Of a stretch of DNA of 64,000 nt, positions 1 to 9,548 are shown piece by piece (position 1 is the stretch's first letter; the number at the start of each line of letters is the position of its first letter). The position numbers and the translations under genes are program-made. The notes beneath the pieces were generated by a model. That model did no database searches and was not told the origin of the DNA. It saw nothing but the letters and a program-made list of their open reading frames with translations. The stretch is from Spiroplasma mirum ATCC 29335 (GTDB lineage Bacteria; Bacillota_I; Bacilli_A; Mycoplasmatales; Mycoplasmataceae): NCBI RefSeq assembly GCF_000565195.1, contig NZ_CP006720.1, positions 930,001 through 994,000 of the forward strand, written 5' to 3'.

Positions 1-505
1 CTTTATTATTTTTGAAATTATAAACCGGATAGCGTTTATGATAATCAATCATCATTAAATCCCTTGTTACTTTAGCAAGGATCGAAGCGGCCCCAATTGA
101 TTGGGATAAATTATCACCATCAATAATATTTTGATAATTAAAATGGACTGATAATTTTTCCGCGTCAGTTAAATTTAGGTCAGGTTTTACTTTAAGCATT
201 TGAATTGTTTGTTCCATCCCAAAAATACTTGCCTGTTTAGGATTCATTTCTTCAACTTGTTCAACCGAAACCGTGTAAATTGCATAATCAAGGGCAACTT
301 TAGTAATTTCAGTAAATAATTGTTCTCGTTGGAGTGCTGTTAATTTTTTACTATCTTTAATCGCTGGATTAAAATAATCCAGTGGTAAGACAACGGTTGC
401 AACAACCAATGGTCCGGCTAAACATCCCCGCCCTGCTTCATCACTACCAGAAAAGATTTTAACTTGGGGATATTGTTTTAATAAATCTTGTTCAAACTGA
501 TTCAT
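1..505 (-). CDS. rnhB: Ribonuclease HII (3' end outside window)
   Basis: Cleaves the RNA strand of RNA-DNA hybrids and single ribonucleotides in DNA. The N-terminus carries the family motif SGSDEAGRGCLAGP (about residues 20-33), with the catalytic Asp and Glu of DEAGRG. A second conserved block, ASILAKVTRD, lies near residue 142. The ATG at 503-505 follows the stop of rbgA by three bases, so the two genes are transcribed together from rbgA. The gene runs off the left edge of the window, so the C-terminus is not visible. Family assignment is firm. Confidence 0.93.
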   Translation of the reverse strand, partial: MNQFEQDLLKQYPQVKIFSGSDEAGRGCLAGPLVVATVVLPLDYFNPAIKDSKKLTALQREQLFTEITKVALDYAIYTVSVEQVEEMNPKQASIFGMEQTIQMLKVKPDLNLTDAEKLSVHFNYQNIIDGDNLSQSIGAASILAKVTRDLMMIDYHKRYPVYNFKNNK

Positions 506-508
506 ACC

Positions 509-1387
509 TTATCTTGTCTCCTCGCTGGGAGTTTCAAACGAAAGCAAACCAAATTCATTATTCCATAATTTATTTAAAAAATCTTGCACAATATTATCAA
601 CATTATCGGCATTAACAATTTGGAAACGATTTTTTTGCATCAATAATAATAGATCAAATCACGTACTAGGAGTATCAGTTGTGATTTTATAATCATTAGG
701 GATTTGGTAGTTGCTAACTAGCACATTAAAATAATGCTCATAAATTCATTTAATTGCTGCTAAACAAATTTCTTCTTTTGGCAAAATTTCTTCTTTAATT
801 GACCGCGTAAAAACAAGACGCAGGGCAACTTGTGGATCGTCAATGTTTGGTCATAAAATTCCGGGGGTATCTAACAAAGCAATCTGATCATTGAGTTTTA
901 ATCATTGTTGGCCCTTCGTAACCCCTGGTTTATTACCAACTTTTGCTGAGGCTTTATTAATTAATGAATTAATAACAGTTGATTTTCCAACATTTGGAAT
1001 TCCTAAGATCATGATTTTTAACTGGGGGCTCTTAATTCCTTTCTTATAATCACGAGCTAACTTATCTTTTAAAATATCTAAAATTTTCGGAACAATAATT
1101 TTGGATATTTTATGATGTTTACTATCAACCAAAATAACTGGAATTTGTTGTTCTTGATAATAATTAAGCCACATTTTGGTAATTTTCGGGTCAGCTAAAT
1201 CTTTTTTATTTAATATTATTAGGCGCAGTTTATTATGGCTTAGTTTTGCAACAACTGGGTTTGCTGAGGAAAACGGAATCCGACAATCAACAACTTCAAT
1301 AACTAAATCAATTAATTTAATTTTTTCATCAATTTGCCGAATTGCCTTCGCCATATGACCAGGAAATCAGTTAATATTGGTTGTCAT
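509..1387 (-). CDS. rbgA: Ribosome biogenesis GTPase RbgA (YlqF)
   Basis: A 292-aa circularly permuted GTPase that acts late in 50S subunit assembly. It begins MTTNINWFPGHMAKA, the usual RbgA N-terminus. G4 (NKKD, about residues 60-63) precedes G1 (GIPNVGKST, about 128-136) and G3 (DTPG, about 173), the permuted order of the family. Four in-frame TGA codons are read as Trp. The ATG at 1385-1387 is preceded by GAGGAACG as ribosome-binding site. It sits just upstream of rnhB in the same direction, as in many Firmicutes. Confidence 0.95.
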
Positions 1388-1420
1388 GCTCGTTCCTCAT
1401 CTTTCTTTAATATTATATAA

Positions 1421-1452
1421 GAAAAACAATCTTTATTAATACAATAAAGATT
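1421..1452 (-). terminator. Rho-independent terminator
   Basis: A perfect 10-bp stem (AATCTTTATT / AATAAAGATT, 1428-1437 and 1443-1452) with a 5-nt loop, followed on the minus strand by GTTTTTCTT. It lies directly after the stop of the gene at 1462-2337 and before rbgA. Confidence 0.65.
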
Positions 1453-1461
1453 ATTTTAATT

Positions 1462-2337
1462 TTATAAATTATAGTCCTCAAATCATTCTAAGGTGATATT
1501 GGTGATCTTATCATTTTTAATATCATCTAAAAATGTCTCACACGCTAAAGTTAGGTCTGGCACTTCTTCATCAGGATTTAACATTCCTTTGACCGCCATA
1601 ATTTTTAAAAATTGACTAATAATATCATCAACTGTCATATTAACAGTTAGTTTAAGACTATATTTTTCTTCAAGTTTATCTTTATATTTTTTTAATAAAA
1701 GCTTAAATGCTTTAATTGCAACAATTTCGACATTATCTTTAATATCAAAAATTCCTAGCATTTGGGTATGTCAATATACTTTTAAATTGGTAAAATTAAC
1801 ACCAGTAATTGCCGGAGTATCAATAATTTCAATATTGTTGTTATATTTTGATACTCGCTGGCGACCAAACAAACCGGTTCCGCCTTTTTTAGTACCCTCA
1901 GTAGCACCAAAGAATAAACGGTCCACAAAAGCAGTTTTCCCTGATTTTGGCATACCAATTACAATAATTTTTTTATCTTCAAAGTTTTTTAGATAAGCAT
2001 CGCATTTTTCTCAGAAGCTAAGATTTTGTTGATCATTTGCTTCTTCAAGAGTTAATGCCATTAAAAGACAGATGATTCCTTTACTTTCAAAATAAGATGT
2101 TCATTCAACAGTTTTGCTTTCATCTGCTTGTAAACAATGAGTAAGAATAATCATTCGTTGCTTGTCTTTTAATTCGGGATCCTCATAATTTAATAAATTA
2201 GTTCCTGACGCCGGAATCCGCGCATCAGTTACCTCAATAATTAAATCAGCATCTTTTGCTAAATCATACACATTTTGGTTTGCTTTAACAAATTCTGGAG
2301 GAACCGAAACAATAATTTCTTCTCTCTCATCTTGCAT
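1462..2337 (-). CDS. Degenerate RbgA-like GTPase paralogue
   Basis: A 291-aa protein with the same circularly permuted layout as the neighbouring RbgA. The line TDARIPASGTN (about residues 37-47) matches VDCRIPFSSAN of RbgA, and a P-loop GMPKSGKTAF lies at about 128. The G4 motif, NKKD in RbgA, is replaced by THCLQAD (about 66-72), and G3 reads DTPAI rather than DTPGI. The P-loop therefore remains, but guanine specificity is doubtful. It lies between rplS and rbgA on the same strand. It looks like a tandem duplicate that has diverged; its present role is unknown. Confidence 0.8.
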
Positions 2338-2387
2338 AGTCTACACACCTCCTATTTATAAGATATTAAAAGACTATCTAAACTGAT

Positions 2388-2741
2388 TTACTTTTTAATA
2401 ACTTCTTTAATACGAGCTGCTTTACCATGACGATCTCTCATATAATAAATTCTTGCTCGACGTACTTTTCCGTATTTAACAACTTCAATTTTATCAATTA
2501 AAGGTGAATGTAACGGGAAGTTTCTTTCTACCCCAGCCCCATTGCTAACTTTTCTAATTGTCGCTGACTGGCTAATACCACTACCTTGGAGTTTAATTAC
2601 GACACCTTCAAAAATTTGGATCCGTGATTTATTTCCTTCTTGAATTTTAGCATGGACTTTAATTGTATCTCCTGATGAGAATTCAGGGTGATTATTACGA
2701 AGTTGATTTTCAACAACTTCTTCTACTAAACGCATGTTCAT
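2388..2741 (-). CDS. rplS: 50S ribosomal protein L19
   Basis: A 117-aa protein matching L19 in length and content (core line [14 protein letters not shown]-terminus rich in Arg and Lys). L19 lies at the 30S-50S interface. Start: the first ATG (2739-2741) has GAAAGGA about 10 nt upstream; a second in-frame ATG follows two codons later. It is the last ribosomal gene of the rpsP-khpA-rimM-trmD-rplS cluster, the classical order in Firmicutes. A strong hairpin separates it from trmD. Confidence 0.96.
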   Translation of the reverse strand: MNMRLVEEVVENQLRNNHPEFSSGDTIKVHAKIQEGNKSRIQIFEGVVIKLQGSGISQSATIRKVSNGAGVERNFPLHSPLIDKIEVVKYGKVRRARIYYMRDRHGKAARIKEVIKK

Positions 2742-2792
2742 GTTGTTGTTATCCTTTCTATTAAATAATTAATCTATGTTATTGGATTGGAC

Positions 2793-2834
2793 AATGGTTC
2801 ATAGCAACTAACGAAGTAGCCTAGCGGAACCATT
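2793..2834 (-). promoter_or_regulatory. Structured rplS leader, candidate L19 leader RNA
   Basis: In the 93-bp gap between trmD and rplS, the minus strand has an 8-bp perfect stem AATGGTTC / GAACCATT (2827-2834 and 2793-2800). Inside it is a shorter stem, CTA / TAG, around a loop containing TTCG. There is no U-tract, so it is not a simple terminator. L19 leader RNAs upstream of rplS are known in Firmicutes; assignment to that family is my inference from position and shape. Confidence 0.45.
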
Positions 2835-3566
2835 TTATTTGTCATTGTTTTTAATTTCTGTTAACCAATTTTCCTCTTGCTTTGTTAAAGTTAAATTTTC
2901 TAACAAGTCGGGGCGACGAAGATAAGTTCTTTTCAAAGTTTGGTACTTTCTCCAATCGGCAATCTTTTGATGATGACCACTTAATAAAACATCTGGGACT
3001 TTTTTTCCCTCAAAACTAAATGGTTTCGTATACACGGGGTAATCTAACAGTTGGTTAGAAAACGAGTCATTTTGATGAGAATTTTCATTAATAACATCCG
3101 CACAAAGTCTTGTTACACTATCAATAATAACCATACTAGCTAATTCACCACCAGTTAAGACATAATCTCCAATTGATAGTTCTAAATCGACATAGTCACG
3201 GATTCGTTCATCAAATCCTTCATAATGCCCACAAATTAACATTAAATCATTGTTATTGCTTGCTAAAGATTGGGATAGTGATTGTTTTAAGGCTTGACCT
3301 TGTGGAGTTAATAAAATTACCGTCATCCCCGCGGTTTTATTTGCTTGAATTGCCTTAACCACGGGTGGGGCCATTAATACCATTCCTTCTCCACCACCAT
3401 ATTGATAATCATCAACTTGGCGATGCTTTAATTCACTATAATTTCTAATATCGACAATTTTAATTGTAATAATCTTTTTCTCAAGGGCTCTTTTAATAAT
3501 GGATATCCCCATAAAATCATTAAACATATTAGGAAATAAAGTTAGAATAATAAAGTTTTTTTGCAT
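2835..3566 (-). CDS. trmD: tRNA (guanine-37-N1) methyltransferase
   Basis: 243 aa, the usual TrmD length. It methylates G37 next to the anticodon of tRNAs reading CNN codons, using S-adenosylmethionine, and so prevents +1 frameshifting. The trefoil-knot segment is clear: GHYEGFDERIRDYV followed by LSIGDYVLTGGELA (about residues 113-141). The ATG at 3564-3566 abuts the rimM stop with no gap, consistent with translational coupling. Downstream comes the hairpin leader and rplS. Confidence 0.96.
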   Translation of the reverse strand: MQKNFIILTLFPNMFNDFMGISIIKRALEKKIITIKIVDIRNYSELKHRQVDDYQYGGGEGMVLMAPPVVKAIQANKTAGMTVILLTPQGQALKQSLSQSLASNNNDLMLICGHYEGFDERIRDYVDLELSIGDYVLTGGELASMVIIDSVTRLCADVINENSHQNDSFSNQLLDYPVYTKPFSFEGKKVPDVLLSGHHQKIADWRKYQTLKRTYLRRPDLLENLTLTKQEENWLTEIKNNDK

Positions 3567-4061
3567 TTAAATCACCTTATCTAATATGATTATTTTGTTT
3601 TTTTGATCAATTTTTTTTACATATTCATCAACATAGGGAATTAACATAATTTGGTTATTATGATGTAAAAAAACTTCAAAAATTGTATGAGCTTTGGTGG
3701 TAAAAGTATTTTTAAGAATCCCGATTTCGTGGTCATTATGTATTACCTTATAATCAACAAGATCTTCAATAATTGTTAATAACCCTGTTGGTAATTCTTT
3801 ATCTGGTAAATAAAGCACTGTTCCCCGGAGTTGAACAACTTCGTTAATACTATTAAATTCTTTAAATTTAATAATATACTGACTATTAGTTTTTTTTAGA
3901 TTCTTAATTGTTAATTGTTGATAAACACCTTGTTGTTTAAAAAAGAATACCTTATTAACTAACATTTCCAAGCTTCCTAGGAGAATTAACATTGTTGCTT
4001 TAACTTCACCTTTAATAGCATGCGGTTTATTAATTTTAAAAACTTTAGTTAACTCATTCAT
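3567..4061 (-). CDS. rimM: Ribosome maturation factor RimM
   Basis: A 164-aa protein acting in 16S rRNA 3'-domain maturation and binding S19. It has the N-terminal RimM line KVFKINKPHAIKGEVKA (about residues 6-22) and a C-terminal PRC-barrel-like half ending in LIPYVDEYVKKID. Its place between khpA and trmD in the rpsP cluster supports the call. Sequence conservation is modest, as usual for RimM in mollicutes. It begins two bases after the khpA stop. Confidence 0.9.
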   Translation of the reverse strand: MNELTKVFKINKPHAIKGEVKATMLILLGSLEMLVNKVFFFKQQGVYQQLTIKNLKKTNSQYIIKFKEFNSINEVVQLRGTVLYLPDKELPTGLLTIIEDLVDYKVIHNDHEIGILKNTFTTKAHTIFEVFLHHNNQIMLIPYVDEYVKKIDQKNKIIILDKVI

Positions 4062-4063
4062 AA

Positions 4064-4315
4064 TTATAATAATTCAAATGTTAAATTAACTTTTTTATAA
4101 TCAATTGCAGAACGCAAATTAATTAATTTTCGTAAGCTATTGGCAACTTGCCCATTTTTACCAACCACATGGCCAAAGATTTCTTGGTGACACATTACTA
4201 GTAAATTAACAATATCTTGTTCTAACGAAGGAAGTTGACGAATTTCATAAAATAAAATACTATCTTCCTTATTGATTAACGGCTCAATTAGTTTTGTTAA
4301 CTCATCAATATACAT
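4064..4315 (-). CDS. khpA: KH-domain RNA-binding protein KhpA (YlqC)
   Basis: An 83-aa single KH-domain protein. The GxxG loop is seen as VGKNGQVANSLRKLI (about residues 51-65). In Gram-positive bacteria KhpA partners KhpB and affects RNA turnover and cell elongation; which of these applies in a wall-less Spiroplasma is unknown. It sits between rpsP and rimM, its normal position. Start ATG at 4313-4315. Confidence 0.9.
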   Translation of the reverse strand: MYIDELTKLIEPLINKEDSILFYEIRQLPSLEQDIVNLLVMCHQEIFGHVVGKNGQVANSLRKLINLRSAIDYKKVNLTFELL

Positions 4316-4331
4316 TGCACTTTAACCTTAC

Positions 4332-4634
4332 CTATTTTTTAGGACTTTTTTGGGTTTTAACATTAGCTTTTTTAGCAGTTTGTTTGTCGTTGTGTAATCT
4401 AGTCATTAATCCTTCTTTACTTAAGATGTCACGAACAGTATCAGTTGGTTGTGCTCCTGTTTGCAATCATTTATAAGCAATTTCATTATCAATGTTTACT
4501 TCACCATTAATTGGATTATAAGTTCCAATTAATTCAATGTATTCACCATCACGTTTGACTCTAGCATCAGTTGCAACAATTCGATAAAAGGCTGCTTTTT
4601 TTCTTCCTGTTCGTTTTAAACGTAATTTAACCAT
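4332..4634 (-). CDS. rpsP: 30S ribosomal protein S16
   Basis: A 100-aa protein starting [20 protein letters not shown], the diagnostic S16 N-terminus, followed by [14 protein letters not shown]. An in-frame TGA is Trp in [15 protein letters not shown]. The C-terminal tail is lysine-rich (KTQKSPKK). It is the first gene of the five-gene rpsP-rplS cluster and lies about 55 bp downstream of a good promoter. Confidence 0.96.
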
Positions 4635-4691
4635 TCTTATATTCCTTTCTATTTTTCTAGTTGTTAAACAATATAACTTAGCACCTTAAAT

Positions 4692-4719
4692 ATCATATAA
4701 CATTATAAAAATATGTCAA
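4692..4719 (-). promoter_or_regulatory. Promoter of the rpsP-khpA-rimM-trmD-rplS operon
   Basis: Minus strand: a perfect -35 TTGACA (4714-4719), 16-bp spacer, and -10 TATGAT (4692-4697). It is one of the few promoters here with a consensus -35, fitting a highly expressed ribosomal operon. Confidence 0.65.
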
Positions 4720-4793
4720 GTAAAATAACTTAACATCAGTGTTAATGTAAATTAATTTAGAATTTTATTATTTATCAAACCATTTTTAATAAA

Positions 4794-4831
4794 ATTCATA
4801 AAAACCCTTTTTACTAAGGGTTTTTATGAAT
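4794..4831. terminator. Long hairpin, bidirectional terminator
   Basis: Perfect 16-bp arms (ATTCATAAAAACCCTT at 4794-4809 and its complement at 4816-4831) with a 6-nt loop. It lies directly after the stop of the pseudogene at 4833. The A/T-rich outer stem gives a U-run on either strand. Confidence 0.75.
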
Positions 4832-4832
4832 G

Positions 4833-5295
4833 CTAACTAAAGTTAATTGCTTGGATTTTACGACGCGAAATTTCTTGAATTTCATTCGTTAATAATTTAT
4901 AAATTAAATATTGAATATAAATAAAATCAATGTCTTGTAATCTATTGCCATAATTTTCAACGAGTTGACGTTCAGCTGTGATTAAAAATTTTTCTTTTTC
5001 CTGTTTTAGATTTAAATTTTTCCGAAAATGGTGATAATATTTTTCATGGTATTCTGCTCATAACGCATCACATCTTAATACTAAAATTTTATACATATCA
5101 GTTAACAAAAGATTTAATCGTTCAAGGAATCCATCTTCTGATAACACAATGGAACTATATTACTAATTATTTTTAAATCTGTTAATAACATATAAATGGG
5201 GTTGGTACTATCAATAATTTTTTCAGTTTGGACTACTATTTCCAACTAATTTTTGATATAGTGCAAATCAATGCTCATTGTTTTGATATGATTGC
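4833..5295 (-). pseudogene. Decayed hypothetical gene
   Basis: The 3' part is open from about 5165 to the TAG at 4833. It reads on through LSEDGFLERLN, ALWAEYHEKYYHHFRKN and YLIYKLLTNEIQEISRRK, with one TGA as Trp, but has no acceptable start. Upstream, coding-like sequence continues in other frames (TEKIIDSTNPIYMLLTDLK near 5170-5220; WFALYQKLVGNSSPNW near 5225-5270). At least two frameshifts are therefore needed. I do not recognise the family. About 215 bp further upstream, up to the gap terminator, hold nothing I can identify. Confidence 0.55.
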
Positions 5296-5470
5296 TACCT
5301 ACTCTCTACGAAAATTGCTATAAATTATCATAGTTTAATTATAATACATTTTATTTATTAACAAAGTATTTTTTTGTGTAATATTTTATTATTATAGATA
5401 ATTTTTATAATTTTTTGGATATAAAAAAGATTTGAAAAAGATAAACACTTAGAATAATAAAAACGACAAA

Positions 5471-5501
5471 TAAAAAATACTAAGGATAACCTTAGTATTT
5501 T
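5471..5501 (-). terminator. Terminator of gap
   Basis: 12-bp perfect arms AAAATACTAAGG / CCTTAGTATTTT (5474-5485 and 5490-5501) around a 4-nt loop. The minus-strand transcript ends in a run of U. It is 13 bp past the gap stop codon. Confidence 0.8.
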
Positions 5502-5514
5502 CTTAATTTAAGAA

Positions 5515-6564
<1,050 letters not shown>

Positions 6565-6626
6565 TTATTCATCCTCTATTCTTGCACTATAAAATAACGC
6601 TAAATTCTGAATACATCCTTAAATTT

Positions 6627-6654
6627 ATTTTACACTACCCTTACTATTTTACAA
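6627..6654 (-). promoter_or_regulatory. Probable gap promoter
   Basis: Minus strand: TTGTAA (6649-6654), 16-bp spacer, TAAAAT (6627-6632) preceded by TG. It leaves a leader of about 110 nt before the gap ATG. The assignment rests on consensus only. Confidence 0.4.
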
Positions 6655-6697
6655 TAAATATTTCAAAATAATTAATAATTTTAATCATTTTTTTAGT

Positions 6698-7231
6698 TTA
6701 AATTTTTGCGATTATATATTCATAAATTAAGAGCAAATAAACAGCAACTAAATAAAATAAATATAATCCAGCATAGCTAAGATAATGCTGTCATTTTGGG
6801 GAGTCAATTGTTCAATAACTATTATTTCATTTTAAAACTGTTCCGGTTGATAAATTAATTGCTGGTGCACTAAAACTATTTACGAAACCAGGTTGAACTT
6901 GGACATTAATTGAACTAAGTGGTGCTAAGATATAACCAGGATGATTAAACATCATTGCTCATTGTCCTCAAACATTTAAACTATTCATAATCATCATTGC
7001 TTTATTATATTGTGTTAAATAAGTTAACTCTTTTTTAATTGCAGTTTTAGGGGGTAATTTAATAAACTGTGATCTAACAACATTACTAATAATTTTAATA
7101 TAATTAATTAAATTAACAATTTCCCTGATAAATATAATTTCTCTCCAGATTGATGAAAACTATTTAGCAAAATATTAGCTAAACTAGCGGCCACTTTGAT
7201 ACCATTGCATATTCTTTGTCCATTATGTTCT
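6698..7231 (-). pseudogene. Broken membrane or surface protein gene
   Basis: A long frame ends at TAA 6698-6700 and reads through LPPKTAIKKELTYLTQYNK and NVWGQWAMMFNHPGYILAP. It finishes in a hydrophobic helix, GLYLFYLVAVYLLLIYEYII, which looks like a C-terminal membrane anchor. Several TGA codons are Trp. Upstream of about 7130 the coding sequence continues in another frame (GIKVAASLANILLNS), so at least one frameshift is present and no intact start exists. Family not recognised; it resembles the lineage-specific membrane proteins common in Spiroplasma. Confidence 0.55.
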
Positions 7232-7256
7232 CCCTTCTCAATGAAGTTAATCAAAA

Positions 7257-7285
7257 TAGATGCTAAATTATTAATTTAGCATCTA
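7257..7285. terminator. Hairpin terminator
   Basis: 13-bp perfect arms TAGATGCTAAATT / AATTTAGCATCTA with a 3-nt loop. It follows the 3' end of the pseudogene at 7331-7864 on the minus strand. Confidence 0.55.
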
Positions 7286-7330
7286 TAATTAACTACATTA
7301 ATCGGTAGCTAAAACATTATAAATTTTGTT

Positions 7331-7864
7331 TTAATCAAACAGTCCGTCAATTTCAATTCCATCAACATAATATACTTCACTTTCTTCATATCAAGATTTC
7401 CCGCTTTTTCATTCGTCATAAGTTCTTCCTTCTAAACTGATAAATAAGCCATTTGTGGCGGCAGAACTACTAAATCATTCTTTAGAATTATTAATATTTC
7501 ATTTAACAAAATCTTTAAAATAATTAGTAATGGCATTAATTCGGACTTGTTGCTTATCTCCTCACACTTAGGGATCTTTGGCATTATTTAATAATACATT
7601 TCACTCATTAATAAAATAGTTAATCTCTTCCATATCCTGCTCTTTTAATGCTCTTAAAAAATATTTAGCATCATGTCAACTAATATGTAGTTGAATATAA
7701 CTATATGATTCCTTTCAATAATTGTGTGATTCAAATTTATTTGAAACATTATCAATTGTTACTATTTCAACTTTTGAATTATTACTGTCTTGTTTAATTA
7801 GCGAAGCACTAAGAGTTGACATTCCAATGACAAAGGTATTTAAAATTACTTAAAATTTCGTCAT
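7331..7864 (-). pseudogene. Interrupted small secreted-type protein gene
   Basis: An ATG at 7862-7864 has a textbook ribosome-binding site (AGGAGGAT), but codon 5 is TAA. The same frame then runs on through a hydrophobic stretch (VILNTFVIGMSTLSAS) typical of a signal peptide. It later meets a second TAA after NNAKDP, then continues WGDKQQVRINAI to the final TAA at 7331. Many TGA codons are Trp in this frame. Two stops in an otherwise conserved frame indicate a recently inactivated gene. No family recognised. Confidence 0.6.
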
Positions 7865-7959
7865 TTTTTATCCTCCTAGTGAATAGATACCTATTCTTTA
7901 AAATATTAGCATTAAAAAAATAAAAGACAATAAAAATAATCTATAATTTAAAATTAATA

Positions 7960-8013
7960 ATATAAAAAATCTTGATTCTAATTCATAAGATTCTACGAAT
8001 TAGGAACAAGATT
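7960..8013 (-). terminator. Terminator after the dnaB-dnaI cluster
   Basis: 17-bp arms at 7968-7984 and 7997-8013 (AATCTTGATTCTAATTC against AATCTTGTTCCTAATTC, two mismatches), 12-nt loop, followed on the minus strand by TTTTTTAT. It is the first strong stop downstream of dnaI. Confidence 0.65.
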
Positions 8014-8020
8014 GGTATGA

Positions 8021-8639
8021 CTAATCTTTATCAACATTTATAAAAGTGTTTTGGTTAAAGGGAATACTTTCTTCATAAATAATGGGATTCCCATATAAAT
8101 CTAAGGCAATTGTTTCAAAACTTACTAATAACTGGACTTGGGTTAATTTATCAAACAAGGGCATTTTTGCCAAATATTCCTGGGCCATTTCATTTAACTC
8201 GTTAGTTAACACTGGTAATGATTTATGTTGTAATAAACTAAACGATGATAATAAACTGCGATATTCTAAACTATCTTTTGCCCCCCGGACCATTTGCTTT
8301 TAAAAACTCATCTAAAATATCTTGTTTTTGTTGTTTAATTTCTCGAAATTTTTCTTCGGAAATATAATGTTTTTGAATAAAAGCATCCTTATCAGTTGTC
8401 CATTCATTTAAAAACAAGATACGGTGTAAATTTCGTTCAAAACATTCAAATTTAAACTTATCATCGGAATCAGGTTAATAATTTTTGATTAAGTATTCTT
8501 GGCGATCACGGACAATAAACCTAATTCCGTGACCTTTTTCATGCCAATATTTTAGAATATCCAAGTATTTAATTTCACAAAACTGGTTATTTTGATTAAA
8601 ACATTTTACTTGATATTTATTAAAATCATAAGTTAGCAT
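8021..8639 (-). pseudogene. Frameshifted hypothetical gene after dnaI
   Basis: Begins MLTYDFNKYQVKCFNQ at ATG 8637-8639, where it overlaps no more than a base or two with the dnaI stop. It has an in-frame TAA (YLIKNY-stop-PDSDDKFKFE) near 8478. It then shifts frame in a run of six G (minus strand, near 8285); with five G the frame would continue through AKDSLEYRSLLSS to DLYGNPIIYEESIPFNQ and the TAA at 8021. The intact ancestor would be about 205 aa. I do not recognise it. Its position suggests co-transcription with dnaB-dnaI. Confidence 0.6.
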
Positions 8640-9530
8640 TTATTCTTCCATGCCTCTTCTACTATTTCCCAATAATTCAATTTCACTAGCTAAACCCCGA
8701 ATTCGATCAACAATCCGTAAGGCTTTAATTTGGTTCGTGGCACTATCATGTAAATCATTTTTAATATTACAATATAATAATATTAATTTTGTTAAGTTAA
8801 AGTTTGATGTGAAAAACACCGGCTTATTCTGACTAACCCGATCATTTAAAATTCGGAATAATAAATCATCGCGCACCCAAGCCGAGACGCTTTCACCACC
8901 AATGTCATCCAAAAATAAAACATCAGAGCTTAACAACTTTTCAACTAAAGAAGAATCATTGACAGATAAATTAAAGGATGCTTTAATTTTATTAATTAAA
9001 TTAATAACCGAAATAAAAGCAATTTTTTTGCCATTATTAGCAAGCGTATTCGCTAAGCGAATTGCTAAATAAGTTTTGCCAACCCCTGGATTACCATAAA
9101 TATATAATCCTTTTTTGCGGGTTCCTTTTACAAATTTAATCATTTGTTCAATAATTTTTTTTAAATTTTTAAAATTAAGATCCTGGTCAACATCGTTTAA
9201 ACGTAATTTAAATAATTCATCACTAAAGTCATAAACTACATAGTTATTTTTAACCCGGTGGAGCTCATTATAAGCAATTCGGTGATTACATTCAACCCGG
9301 GTTAAAACTAGTATATTATTTTCATAAATAAAATAATATTTATAACCTTGAAAGGACTGGGGACAAAGCGCTAAATTAGGATTATATTCACAAAGATGGT
9401 AGTTATCAAGATATTCAACAAAAAAATCTTGAAACTGTTGCCAGTGTCTTTGGTCAAAGTTAATATCTTTTAAATTTTGAATTAATTCTGCATTTGCTTT
9501 AATTTTTGCTAATAATCCTGATTGTCCCAT
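8640..9530 (-). CDS. dnaI: Primosomal protein DnaI, helicase loader
   Basis: A 296-aa AAA+ ATPase of the DnaI/DnaC group that loads the replicative helicase. Walker A is GNPGVGKTYLA (about residues 146-156) and Walker B is VLFLDDIGGES (about 209-219). A sensor-like line, PVFFTSNFNL, follows. The N-terminal Cys/His region that binds the helicase includes HLCEYNPNLALCP. It follows the DnaB-type gene in the same direction with 18 bp between them, the normal Firmicute arrangement. Confidence 0.92.
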   Translation of the reverse strand: MGQSGLLAKIKANAELIQNLKDINFDQRHWQQFQDFFVEYLDNYHLCEYNPNLALCPQSFQGYKYYFIYENNILVLTRVECNHRIAYNELHRVKNNYVVYDFSDELFKLRLNDVDQDLNFKNLKKIIEQMIKFVKGTRKKGLYIYGNPGVGKTYLAIRLANTLANNGKKIAFISVINLINKIKASFNLSVNDSSLVEKLLSSDVLFLDDIGGESVSAWVRDDLLFRILNDRVSQNKPVFFTSNFNLTKLILLYCNIKNDLHDSATNQIKALRIVDRIRGLASEIELLGNSRRGMEE

Positions 9531-9548
9531 GATTCCCTAACCTAATTC

